The notes beneath the pieces are model-generated. The model did not search any database. It saw nothing but the letters and a program-made list of their open reading frames with translations, and was not told the origin of the DNA. 64,000 nt of DNA. Source: Gloeomargaritales cyanobacterium VI4D9. Lineage in GTDB: Bacteria; Cyanobacteriota; Cyanobacteriia; Gloeomargaritales; Gloeomargaritaceae. Of the stretch, positions 51,947 through 64,000 are shown piece after piece. The translations under genes were made by a program, and so were the position numbers. How positions within the stretch are numbered: the stretch's first letter is position 1; each line of letters begins with the position of its first letter. The stretch is taken from contig OV696605.1 of assembly GCA_927797885.1 (NCBI GenBank), positions 1,091,157-1,155,156 on the forward strand, written 5' to 3'.

Positions 51947-52834
51947 GGTTTCAAAACTTGCCAATAAGGTTTTGGTAACCAGAGTTGCATATGTATTGGA
52001 TTGTGATGGATTGTTGCAACCAAGTAGATGCCCCAACTCCTCCAGGGAAGACGGGGCAATAATCGCTTCGGCAATTTCCCCCAGTTGCTCTAACGATAGC
52101 TGTGCCAGTTTGGTGCGGATGCCATCTGGTACCCGGCCAAACGTGCAGGTGAGTAATCGTTGGAGTACCTCTCGTTTCCCCCTCTGTTCTCCCTCTTGCC
52201 GACCTTCTTGCCGACCCTCTTGCTTAGCTTCTTGATACACCTTCGTCTGCCGTAAATCTCCCAAGGTAAACATCCGCTCTATCTCCTCCCGGCTCAAGGT
52301 CTTTAACTTGTAAATTAGTATCGTCTCCACAAATTCTAGCAAACCATCCACCCCCTGACCCATTGCCACCAACGCCTGTGCCGCTTTAATGACTTCTGTT
52401 TCTGGGGTAACGACCAATTTCACTAGCCCCAATATCACCGATGTCCCGGCTTCCAATTCATTCAGATAAATGGCTCGCACTCTCCCCTGCAATTCCCGAT
52501 AGTGCCTACCTAAGTCTGGTTCCGTCTGCTGGTCTGGAAACAACACCAACACCCCCCAATCCTGCACCGGGCGGTACTGTTGCAAAAATAGAAATATCTC
52601 GCTAAATAACTGGCTATAAAATTCATGCACCTTTTGGAACTGCACTTCTACAAACCAAATAGTTTTATCCTCACTTTGGGGCAGAAATACCCCATCGAAG
52701 CGAAAGGCTTTTTCCTTCACTTCTACCGAGGTGAACTGATAACTGGCGATGGCGGCGGGGTCTTCCCCCAACAGTTCCATTAGTAGGGTAGGAAAGGTCT
52801 GAAACAGTTGATAGAAAATCGTGTCGGTCCGCAA
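51947..52834 (-). CDS. DUF2887/Rpn-family nuclease, copy 3 (complete N-terminus, run-on C-terminus)
   Basis: It begins with TTG at 52834 (MRTDTIFYQLFQTFPTLL) and keeps the nuclease segment FRFDGVFLPQ..WFVEVQFQ plus the full second half. The C-terminal region has two RQEG units. After SSLEELGHLL, near 52027, it diverges from copy 2 and has no early stop. The frame runs on to 51341, antisense to the recombinase gene, giving a nominal 497 residues. I give 51947 as an approximate functional end. The run-on suggests the original 3' end was replaced by a recombination event. Confidence 0.7.
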
Positions 52835-52857
52835 CGGATTTGTTTAAGTTGTAAGGT

Positions 52858-53421
52858 TTATTCCCCAAAGTCAATGCCTGCATAAATTTCAGCAATAGGA
52901 ATCTCCAGATTGATGCTCTGTAGTTGAATGGTTTCCCCGGTGGTGTAGGTCTGCAAGAGCCATAGTTTGCTATTGTAACGGCGAAAGACTTCTATTCGTT
53001 GTGCCGATTGACTGATGAGAACATATTCTTGCAACGATTCAATGGTTTGATAGTGGGCAAATTTCACACCCCGGTCCCGTGCTTCTGTAGATTCCGATAG
53101 TACTTCCATAATCAGGCAAGGATAGCTTTTGTGATTTCTATGCAGGCGGTCCCGCTCGTCGCAGGTAATTAATAGGTCGGGATAGTAATAGATGTTTTCG
53201 GTTATGTTAACCCGCATATCTGAGGAAAAGGAGCGACACGGACCACCTCGCAGTTTCGGGACAAGGAAGGCGGTGCAGTTATCGGTGATAATGATGTGAT
53301 TTTCGCTGGCTCCCGCCATGGCATAAATTCTGCCGTCTTCATATTCATGTTTCTCTTCTTGTTGCTCCTCCCATGCCAAGTATTCGGCGGTGGAAAGATG
53401 TTGGGTGAGTACTTCCTGCAT
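52858..53421 (-). CDS. Uma2-family putative endonuclease
   Basis: A 187-residue Uma2 (DUF820) protein: LSTAEYLAWEEQQEEKHEYE, YEDGRIYAMAGASENH, YYYPDLLITCDERD, and CLIMEVLSESTEARDRGVKF with the PD-(D/E)XK-like residues. It is well diverged from the locus 1 member at 26927-27526. It is on the same strand as, and 24 bases upstream of, the DUF2887 gene, so the two may be co-transcribed. Confidence 0.86.
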   Translation of the reverse strand: MQEVLTQHLSTAEYLAWEEQQEEKHEYEDGRIYAMAGASENHIIITDNCTAFLVPKLRGGPCRSFSSDMRVNITENIYYYPDLLITCDERDRLHRNHKSYPCLIMEVLSESTEARDRGVKFAHYQTIESLQEYVLISQSAQRIEVFRRYNSKLWLLQTYTTGETIQLQSINLEIPIAEIYAGIDFGE

Positions 53422-53743
53422 GGATATTTATTAATCCCAGCCAAGTATGTTTTGACATAAATTAGCATATTCTCTGTGGACATTTTCGAACTTCCACATC
53501 CTTGCGCCCTTCTTTAAGCCGCCATCTCACACTTCCACCCTCACGCCTCGATTTTGACGGCTTCCATGAGAGAAAACCCCATGTTTTGCCGATGGGGATT
53601 GCCCGTTGCTCCCCCAACCTAGGTGAACCGATGCACCGGTGACGACATCCATCCTTGAACAGGAACCCAACCCACACATTCCCCTTGTCCCCTCAGCTAT
53701 CCAGCAGGGGGAAATCCCTTCAAATTCCCTTTTTGGCGTCTCA
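53422..53743. other. intergenic region upstream of Uma2
   Basis: I see no gene. The first ~60 bases are A+T-rich and probably contain the minus-strand Uma2 promoter. The rest is of mixed composition with no repeat that I recognise. Confidence 0.4.
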
Positions 53744-54905
53744 TCAGGGCGAAATGTCATCCTGCACCGGCGGCGGATTAGGATGTTGTACTGCACTTTC
53801 CGTTCCCCCACCCGGAGGTGGGAGTTCTGTACTGACACCCCGTCCACGATTTAGGTTTACCTCCAGATTATTTGATGAAAACGATGGACGTAGGCTGGAC
53901 AGCCGACTGCGGTAGGCTTCTAACAAAGCACGCCGCAGGTCACTCCCTACCACTTGGTAATGCCGTTCCCGCTCTTTGCTCCCCGGGCGGGCAATCGCTT
54001 TTGGCTCTAACCCCAGCCGCCGCAATAGTTTGTTGACGACATGCACCCCGGTCTGTTCGGGTTTGATGTGCAGATGCAGGTATCGCTCAATCAAGCGCCG
54101 GTGCTCTAACGCCAGTGCCTTTATCTCCTGCACCAGGATAGTTTGGTTGCTGTAGGTCTTATCCAACAGTTCCAAGACCCGCAGTGTTTGGATCAGGACG
54201 GCGCAGATGGTACCCCTGGGCAGTTTGTGTATCCCCTTGAGGGTTTGGTTCTGGAGCAGGTCCCGCACTTTGTAGGCATCCTGGAGTTTCACTAATTCCG
54301 GGTTTTCGGCGTGCACCTGCAACTTCACCCCCTTGATGAGGGCACTGTAGTCCTCCACCACCGCTTGCAGGCAGATGCCAACATCGTCAAAATCCACCCC
54401 AGGAAAGTCCTGTTGCAACAACACCTTTCGGGCACGGTAGCGGTCTGCCAAAGTGCACTGGGATTGAAGCGTTTGTTGCGCCCATTCCAAAGTATGTTTC
54501 GACCCCAGATGGGCGTTTGCCAGATTTTCTGCTTCCTGGTACTCCATAGCACGGCGCACATTGCGCATCAATTCTCTGATGGGGGCGGATGGCACTAGGG
54601 GTTGGTAGGTAATTTGATGCCCGGCATCCTGCAAGCGTTGTACCAGGTAGTCAAGGCTAGCCCGCCGCATGGCATTGTGGGAGGCATAAGATTGCACATA
54701 GAACTGGAATATAGCTTTGGCAGTCTGCGCTAACTGCACAAACAGACAGTTAATCCACGACCAACGCTTACCCAGAGTTTGCCCCCGCACCAGGTGTTCC
54801 AAAACCTGGTTGGCCTCGTCCAGCACCAACAAGATATGCTGGCTCCACACCCACTCCGGCAGCCGGTGCAGGGCACCATAGGGTTGACGAGACAGATTTG
54901 GCTCC
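53744..54905 (-). pseudogene. CyRepA1-family plasmid replication protein, C-terminal fragment
   Basis: The open frame runs from 54905, upstream of any good start (SRQPYGALHRLPEW), through ILLVLDEANQVLEHLVRGQT, which resembles the helicase-type DE(A/C)(N/E)QVL..H segment of cyanobacterial CyRepA1 proteins. It goes on to TLADRYRARKVLLQQ and VVNKLLRRLGLEPKAIAR at the C-terminal winged-helix-like end. The DUF3854 primase-like part is absent. The fragment is cut about 30 bases from the start of the M48 gene, so its 5' end marks the junction with core DNA. The family is remembered, not searched. Confidence 0.55.
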
Positions 54906-54938
54906 TAGAATAAAGGTGTCGCCCTCGGAGTGTTGCTT

Positions 54939-56663
54939 ATGACTGCACGACGTAACCCACTTCCGTTAGCCGCTGGTATCGGGAATTTGACCTTGGCTTC
55001 GACCGTGACCGTAGGTTTGCTGTTGGGCATGGTCTTTGTTTTGGGTTTAGCGATCCTACTGATTATTGATAGCGCTGACCCGGCGATGGGACTGCTCAAG
55101 GCAATTGTAACCACGATTGTCGTAAACAGTATCGTCTTCTTTCTGGCTCCTTACATCATGGATATGATCCAAGGGGGGCTTTATCAAACCCGGTGGGTTT
55201 CTTTGGTAGATATTGAACGCCAGAGTCGGGCTTCGGCAAACATTATTCGGCAAATTTGTGCAGAGAAGGGGCTAAAAACACCGAAATTGGGGTTAATTAA
55301 TGACCAAAATCCCACCGCTTTTACCTATGGTTCCCTGCCCAATACCGCCCGGGTGGTGGTGAGTCAGGGATTATTTACCTATTTGGCAGATGAGGAAGCG
55401 GCGGCGGTTTATGCCCATGAATTGGGACACGTGGTGCATTGGGATTTTGCAGTCATGACCCTGGCGCAGACCTTGGTGCAAATTTGCTTTTTACTGTACG
55501 TTTTTCTGCGGGAAATGGGCAGGGGAGATAGTGATAGCAAGGGGGCAAATGTGGCACGTTCAGTAGCCCTAGCGGCGTATATTTTTTATATTGTTGGCAC
55601 TTATTTGGTGTTGTATTTATCGCGGGTGCGGGAGTATTTTGCTGACCATTTTGCCGCTGAAGCTACCGGGAATCCCAATGCGTTGTCCCGGGCGTTGGTG
55701 AAAATTGCCTACGGGATTGTGGATCAGAGCCAAAAATCCGAGACCCCCAGCCGGATGTTGGAGGGCACCCGGGCATTGGGTATTTTTGACCCAAAAGCGG
55801 CGGTGGCAACGGGGACGGTCTATGGTTCTGCGGGCACGGAGGCGGTGGGGCGGGTATTTTTGTGGGATTTATTTAACCCCTGGGCGACCTGGATGGAGTT
55901 AAATTCGACCCATCCCCTGACCGGCAAACGGATTCGGGCATTGGCAAACTATGCGGAGGCGTTGGGGCAGGCGGCGGCGTTTAACATGGCGGCAATTGTC
56001 AGTGAGGGGCGTTACCTGGACAAAGGGCGGTTATACGGGGGATTTATTTTAGATATTTTGGTTTATGCAGCACCCCGGTTGGGGGGATTTTTAGGTTTAG
56101 TGGCTGGCATTATCACGGCGGTATTCCTGGCTCGCGATCTGGGTAACGATAATGATCTCAAAGTAATTTTGTTGGTTGTGGGGTCATGGTTGTTGGGTTG
56201 GGGTTTTGGAAAACTGCTCAAATTGGGGGTGATGTATCCAAGTTTCCGCCAAGCACCGGCGATGGATGTGCTCACGCTCATGTCTGACCCCTATGCGAGT
56301 CCATTGCGGGGACGTCCGGCACGTTTAGAAGGGCAAGTGATCGGGCGGGGGGACAGTGGTTATATCTGGGGTTCTGACCTGCAATTTCAGGACAAAACCG
56401 GGTTGATATTTTTGCATTATGCTTCTCGATTTGGATCTCTAGGAAATTTCTTATTTGGTGCCAAACAAGTCAAGGGCTTTATCGGTCAACAGGGGGAAGT
56501 GCTGGGCTGGTTCCGCCGGGGTTTAGCGTCCTATATGGACTTGATTCAACTACGGTTAGGTAATCGCCGTATTTCCAGTTTCCACAGATTTTGGGGGTGG
56601 TTTTGGAGTGGTTTTTTACTACTTTTTGGTGCCCTATTTCTCCTATTGGGAATAGCCGCCTGA
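54939..56663 (+). CDS. M48-family membrane metalloprotease (HtpX-like)
   Basis: A 574-residue protein with two N-terminal membrane helices. The zinc motif AVYAHELGHVVHWDF is at residues ~156-170 (His160, His164), and the third ligand segment REYFADHFAAE lies about 80 residues later. Further membrane segments and a C-terminal extension with FQDKTGLIFLHYAS follow. HtpX-type proteases degrade damaged membrane proteins. It is longer than classic HtpX (~290 residues); a C-terminal extension of this size is common in cyanobacterial homologues. I chose ATG 54939, nine bases after CTCGGAG. It overlaps the next gene by one base. Confidence 0.88.
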   Translation: MTARRNPLPLAAGIGNLTLASTVTVGLLLGMVFVLGLAILLIIDSADPAMGLLKAIVTTIVVNSIVFFLAPYIMDMIQGGLYQTRWVSLVDIERQSRASANIIRQICAEKGLKTPKLGLINDQNPTAFTYGSLPNTARVVVSQGLFTYLADEEAAAVYAHELGHVVHWDFAVMTLAQTLVQICFLLYVFLREMGRGDSDSKGANVARSVALAAYIFYIVGTYLVLYLSRVREYFADHFAAEATGNPNALSRALVKIAYGIVDQSQKSETPSRMLEGTRALGIFDPKAAVATGTVYGSAGTEAVGRVFLWDLFNPWATWMELNSTHPLTGKRIRALANYAEALGQAAAFNMAAIVSEGRYLDKGRLYGGFILDILVYAAPRLGGFLGLVAGIITAVFLARDLGNDNDLKVILLVVGSWLLGWGFGKLLKLGVMYPSFRQAPAMDVLTLMSDPYASPLRGRPARLEGQVIGRGDSGYIWGSDLQFQDKTGLIFLHYASRFGSLGNFLFGAKQVKGFIGQQGEVLGWFRRGLASYMDLIQLRLGNRRISSFHRFWGWFWSGFLLLFGALFLLLGIAA

Positions 56664-57619
56664 TGGAACTGAAAACGCCCGTAGCCTTTTTGATTTTTCG
56701 TCGTCCTGACTTAACGGAAAGAGTGTTTCAGCGTATCCGTGCTGTTCGCCCCAAGCAATTGTTTGTCATTGCCGATGGCCCGCGCACCGAGGAAGAAGGC
56801 ATAAAATGTGCCCAAGCGAGAGCCGTCATTGAACAGATAGATTGGGATTGTCAAGTTTGTACGAACTACTCAGACACTAATTTGGGATGTAAAAAACGGG
56901 TTTCCACAGGCATTAGTTGGGTCTTTTCTCAAGTGGAAGAGGCAATTATTTTAGAAGATGATTGTTTACCTGTTCCCACATTTTTTTCTTTTTGTGAAGC
57001 TCTGCTCGAACACTACCGACAGGATGAGCGTATTTTCATGATTTCGGGAAACAATTTTCAACGGGGTATCCAGCGGACTCCATACAGTTATTATTTCTCA
57101 AAATATACCCACATCTGGGGCTGGGCAACCTGGCGCAGGGCGTGGCAGTATTGGAGTGATGACCCCCAGAGATGGACACAGTTTAAGCACCATCAATTAC
57201 TGCAATCGCTTCACCCTAATTCTGATGAATATCAATACTGGTTAAAAATTTTCGATGATATTTTTTATCGGCACCATCCTGATACTTGGGATTATCTCTG
57301 GACGTTTGCCTGCTGGGCACAGGGAGGATTAACAATTTTACCTAGGGTGAATATGGTGACTAATATCGGGTTTCGAGCTGATGCTACCCATACTAAAATT
57401 GAAACTAGCAGTAATGCTTATATCCCTATGTTTGATATATCCGAAATGAAGCATCCGCCATTTTGTGTCGCTCAGACACAGGCCGATACCTACACTCTGA
57501 ATTTTTGTTTTCATGTTGACCGAAACACAAAAGGGGGAGGTCGCAATTTTATGTCTGTAACGTGGCTAAAAAAAAGACTAAAAAATTGGTTAAAAAGTAA
57601 AAATTTTATCAAGAGTTGA
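56663..57619 (+). CDS. glycosyltransferase, GT2-like (HlpA-like)
   Basis: A 318-residue GT-A-like protein. It has PVAFLIFRRPDLTERVFQRI at the N-terminus, LFVIADGPR, and the metal-binding acidic motif IILEDDCLPVPTFF near residue 97-110. HIWGWATWRRAWQYW is a conserved segment of cyanobacterial HlpA-like proteins annotated as glycosyltransferase family 2. It starts at ATG 56663, sharing one base with the M48 stop (TGATG). The next gene is another glycosyltransferase, so both may serve the same surface polysaccharide. The acceptor is unknown. Confidence 0.78.
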   Translation: MELKTPVAFLIFRRPDLTERVFQRIRAVRPKQLFVIADGPRTEEEGIKCAQARAVIEQIDWDCQVCTNYSDTNLGCKKRVSTGISWVFSQVEEAIILEDDCLPVPTFFSFCEALLEHYRQDERIFMISGNNFQRGIQRTPYSYYFSKYTHIWGWATWRRAWQYWSDDPQRWTQFKHHQLLQSLHPNSDEYQYWLKIFDDIFYRHHPDTWDYLWTFACWAQGGLTILPRVNMVTNIGFRADATHTKIETSSNAYIPMFDISEMKHPPFCVAQTQADTYTLNFCFHVDRNTKGGGRNFMSVTWLKKRLKNWLKSKNFIKS

Positions 57620-57659
57620 ACCTTCCTGATATGCTTGTGCTAGTGATGACTCGAATCTA

Positions 57660-61677
<4,018 letters not shown>

Positions 61678-61703
61678 CAGGTCGTTAAACGGCTAAGTTC
61701 TGG

Positions 61704-61748
61704 ATAGCCTTGGGAATGGTTAATTCTTCTAGCTATTTTCAAGGCTAT
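61704..61748 (+). terminator. inverted repeat downstream of apcE
   Basis: ATAGCCTTG (61704-61712) and CAAGGCTAT (61740-61748) form a 9-bp stem with a 27-base loop, followed by TTGG. It may help end apcE transcription, but the loop is long and there is no strong T run. Confidence 0.35.
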
Positions 61749-61763
61749 TTGGTTCAATTGGCT

Positions 61764-61769
61764 TATAAT
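61764..61769 (+). promoter_or_regulatory. possible -10 element for the secreted protein gene
   Basis: A perfect TATAAT lies 31 bases before the ATG at 61800. A clear -35 hexamer is not visible. GGGAG at about 61789-61793 is a plausible ribosome binding site. Confidence 0.4.
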
Positions 61770-61799
61770 TGGCTCAAATTGTCTAAAAGGGAGTAACTT

Positions 61800-62432
61800 A
61801 TGAAAAATCTGCGCTTGCCTCTGTTACTCGTTGCCGTATTTGGGGGGTGTCTGGTTGGTTCAGCACTAGCCCAGAATCGGACATCCACCCCAAGCGGTGT
61901 TGTCAATCTAGGTGAGTTACGGGCTAACCCGAATCCCCAAGCAAGTGGTTTGACCATACAGCCCCGCGCCATCCGTGCTTTATCTCAATCCGAGACATTG
62001 AACCGAGTCCGTCAAGTAGCCCCTCAAGTCACATCGCTGTCTGGGCAAAAGTGGCGGATCACCCCAGCTAATCTTTCCAATGGGCCAATTAGCGTAAATA
62101 TCTTCAATATTGCCCGCATCCAAGCATACAATCCAGGCAATCCAGGAGGAGGAGCTACATTCCTACTTGTCCAACCAAGTTCGGAATTTGGAGTCTCTTT
62201 TGCAGGCCTCAAACCCGGTGGAACATATCTAGTTACTCTGGAAGCATCATCGAAAGATTTAGAAATAACAATTTTCGCTCCCAGTAAAGCAACAACAAAC
62301 ATTACACCAGCAGGAGAACCTATTTTAATGGTATTTCAAGTTCCCGCCAATACAGGACAGACCCCTCAAATGAGTATAAAATCCACTGGGATTATAGAAT
62401 TTCAAAGCCTGGAATTAACTCAGATCAACTGA
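61800..62432 (+). CDS. secreted protein of unknown function
   Basis: A 210-residue protein I do not recognise. A Sec signal peptide is clear (MKNLRLPLLLVAVFGGCLVG, then SALA-Q with likely cleavage near residue 24). The mature part is rich in beta-type sequence (SGQKWRITPANLSNGPISVN; GGTYLVTLEASSKDLEITIF), suggesting a compact beta-sandwich. A single cysteine occurs in the signal region (GGCLVG), which is not a convincing lipobox. It stands alone between apcE and an MFS gene with its own -10-like element. No function is inferred. Confidence 0.65.
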   Translation: MKNLRLPLLLVAVFGGCLVGSALAQNRTSTPSGVVNLGELRANPNPQASGLTIQPRAIRALSQSETLNRVRQVAPQVTSLSGQKWRITPANLSNGPISVNIFNIARIQAYNPGNPGGGATFLLVQPSSEFGVSFAGLKPGGTYLVTLEASSKDLEITIFAPSKATTNITPAGEPILMVFQVPANTGQTPQMSIKSTGIIEFQSLELTQIN

Positions 62433-62459
62433 TTTGAGAAAACTCGCACATTCCTAACA

Positions 62460-63620
62460 ATGCACCCCCAAATTTGGGTTTTATTTGTAGGCCGCTTGCT
62501 CTCCCAGTTGGGTAGCGGCTTTACGTTGTTTTATGCCCCGATTGTCTTTGTCAATCAGGTGGGGTTGAGTGCGACCCAAGTGGGCATTGGACTAGGGGCG
62601 ACGGCGTTCAGTGGCATTGCGGGGCGGATCGCCGGGGGGTGGGGCAGTGACCGCTTTGGCCGTAAACCCGTGTTGATCCTGGCCGCCCTGATTTCTGCCC
62701 TGGGCTGTGCGGGCTTGGCCGGTTCCGGGGATTTTGTCACTTTTACCCTGGGGAATTTGGTGTTGGGGCTGGGGGTGGGCTTGTACTGGCCCGCTAATGA
62801 GGCGGCTGTGGCAGATTTGACGGCACCATCGCAACGCCAAACCGCCTATGCCTTGACCCGCAGTGCCGATGCGGTGGGGTTGGGGCTAGGGGTAGCCTTG
62901 GGGGGAATTTTAGTAGGGGAATTATTTCGCTGGTTGTTTATCATTGATGGGCTGACATTTGTCATTTTTGGGCTGATTGTGGCGGTGGGACTCAAAGAAC
63001 CGGTGCGCCAAACCACCAGCCAATTGCAGGGAATGGGGCAAATTTTAAGGCAAGATAAAACCCTGCAAGTTTATGTGGTGATTAATACCACCTTCACTTT
63101 TTTTTTGGCACAAACCAACAGTGCCTTACCCCTGTATTTGAAAAATTTTGTTGGCACGCAGGGGTTATCCCATGTGGAAATTACCGCTTTTTTTACCCTG
63201 TTTGTGCTGGTGACCGCAGCGTTGCAAATCCCAGTGGTGCGCCTGTCCCGGCCTTTGGGGTTGATTGGTACCCTGCAACTGTCGGCCTGGTTTTGGGGGG
63301 CGGGGTTTGCGGGGATTGCCCTCACGGGATTGCTCCAGCTTCCGGCTTGGCTGGGATTGTCCCTGTTGGCGGTGGCGACGGCGGCTTACCTGCCCACCGC
63401 TTCCACCTGGGTGGCTCAACTGGCTCCCTGGGAACTGCGGGGCACCTATTTGGCGGTCAATTCCCTGTGTTGGTCCGCTGGGTACTTGCTGGGGCCGCCG
63501 GTGGGGGGCTGGTTTTTGGATTTACCCCGTCCTACTGCCGATGGACTCTGGATTTTCTTGGTGTTGCTGGCGCTGGCGGTGGGGGTGCAATTATCCCATT
63601 TGCCGGAAACGGTGCGCTGA
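62460..63620 (+). CDS. major facilitator superfamily transporter
   Basis: A 386-residue protein with about 12 hydrophobic segments. The MFS signature GGWGSDRFGRKPVLIL, a motif-A-like G-x3-D-x-x-G-R-(K/R), lies between helices 2 and 3 near residue 60-75. Its length and motif fit the drug-efflux/YbfB-like MFS groups, but the substrate cannot be told. It starts 28 bases after the secreted protein gene. The next gene has its own -10-like sequence. Confidence 0.85.
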   Translation: MHPQIWVLFVGRLLSQLGSGFTLFYAPIVFVNQVGLSATQVGIGLGATAFSGIAGRIAGGWGSDRFGRKPVLILAALISALGCAGLAGSGDFVTFTLGNLVLGLGVGLYWPANEAAVADLTAPSQRQTAYALTRSADAVGLGLGVALGGILVGELFRWLFIIDGLTFVIFGLIVAVGLKEPVRQTTSQLQGMGQILRQDKTLQVYVVINTTFTFFLAQTNSALPLYLKNFVGTQGLSHVEITAFFTLFVLVTAALQIPVVRLSRPLGLIGTLQLSAWFWGAGFAGIALTGLLQLPAWLGLSLLAVATAAYLPTASTWVAQLAPWELRGTYLAVNSLCWSAGYLLGPPVGGWFLDLPRPTADGLWIFLVLLALAVGVQLSHLPETVR

Positions 63621-63635
63621 GCTTGTGCCCCTGGG

Positions 63636-63641
63636 TATAAT
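63636..63641 (+). promoter_or_regulatory. possible -10 element for the response regulator gene
   Basis: A perfect TATAAT lies 38 bases before ATG 63679, in the gap after the MFS gene. No good -35 hexamer at 16-18 bases is visible. Confidence 0.35.
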
Positions 63642-63678
63642 ACGGACAAGTTTGCGTTGAACAAATCTGAGTAAAACC

Positions 63679-64000
63679 ATGACCCCCATGCTTGGCAAAA
63701 AACACCGCATTTTGGTCATTGATGACAGCATCATGATCCGCAAAATGGTCGTGGATTTACTCGAAGACCGCTTCTTGGTGGTGGAAGCCCGCAACGGGCG
63801 GGAGGGGGTGCGACTGGCAAAAGAGCATAAACCGGATGTGATTTTGCTGGATTTTGTCATGCCCGAATTGGACGGGTATGAGACCCTGCAACTGTTACAA
63901 AAAGATGTGACCTTGCAAAAAATTCCGGTAATTATGATGTCCGGTTTGCCGGATGAGGTGGTGAATAAGGTGCCCCAGCCCTTTGTGGGGTTTGATTTTT
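63679..64000 (+). CDS. response regulator receiver-domain protein, 5' part
   Basis: The first 107 residues of a two-component response regulator; the gene runs off the window. RILVIDDSIMIRKMVVDLLE has the acidic pair of the CheY fold. VILLDFVMPELDGYETLQLL holds the phosphorylated aspartate (LLD), and KIPVIMMSGLPDEV carries the conserved Ser/Thr position. A Lys is expected after the cut point. It may be a stand-alone CheY/PatA-like regulator or carry an output domain outside the window. Confidence 0.9.
   Translation, partial: MTPMLGKKHRILVIDDSIMIRKMVVDLLEDRFLVVEARNGREGVRLAKEHKPDVILLDFVMPELDGYETLQLLQKDVTLQKIPVIMMSGLPDEVVNKVPQPFVGFDF

Noticed and set aside
20491-54930. tRNA gene or tRNA fragment as island integration site
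   Set aside because: I saw no tRNA-like sequence at either edge of the accessory region, so integration into a tRNA is not supported.

Overview
The window is a piece of a cyanobacterial chromosome. Diagnostic genes are psbC (with the last codons of psbD), apcE, a PanC-Cmk fusion, purM, glyS and a cytochrome bd oxidase of the kind found in cyanobacteria. The two ends are G+C-rich, densely packed and ordinary. The middle, about 20.5-54.9 kb, is less G+C-rich and packed with mobile DNA. I cannot fix the genus from the sequence alone.

Left core (1-20.5 kb): psbD end/psbC; a small secreted protein and a 2TM protein; glyS-murD; a 740-bp repeat cluster; cydA-cydB; a divergent iron-type ABC permease/ATPase pair without a binding protein; an FAD oxidoreductase overlapping tldD; purM with a small coiled-coil membrane protein; rlpA-panC/cmk; and a YacL-type PIN/TRAM protein.

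Accessory region (20.5-54.9 kb): an ISL3 remnant and an orphan IS200/IS605-like element lead into a type I restriction-modification locus, hsdR-hsdM-hsdS. Two MntA/HepT pairs, a Uma2 gene and a VapBC pair lie between hsdM and hsdS. An IS1 remnant split by an IS4-family element and decayed DUF2887/Rpn genes follow. Next come a plasmid-replication-protein (CyRepA1-like) fragment and a two-partner secretion pair whose exoprotein gene is split by a MITE. A degraded IS630 element and a second IS4 copy precede a toxin-antitoxin-rich second R-M locus. That locus has hsdS and hsdR but no hsdM, and a YgjP-type metallopeptidase gene is broken beside it. The region ends with a tyrosine recombinase, a third DUF2887 gene, Uma2 and a second CyRepA1-like fragment cut off at the junction with core DNA. 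Recombinase plus replication-gene fragments suggest an integrated, decaying plasmid or repeated plasmid/island insertions.

Right core (54.9-64 kb): an M48 membrane metalloprotease, two glycosyltransferases, apcE (three linker repeats), a secreted protein of unknown function, an MFS transporter and the start of a response regulator.

The strongest signals beyond gene calls are layered insertions that can be undone on paper. There are three 1108-bp IS4 copies encoding identical proteins, two with clean 9-bp target duplications. There are MITEs of an IS630 family (one inside its own parent element), a 121-bp mini-element that broke two genes, and a 20-26 bp dispersed palindromic repeat placed in hairpin loops, a MITE, a transposase and, in frame, hsdS. 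HIP1 octamers (GCGATCGC) occur in the two R-M loci but I saw none in the core flanks, which suggests the R-M loci came from a HIP1-rich cyanobacterium.
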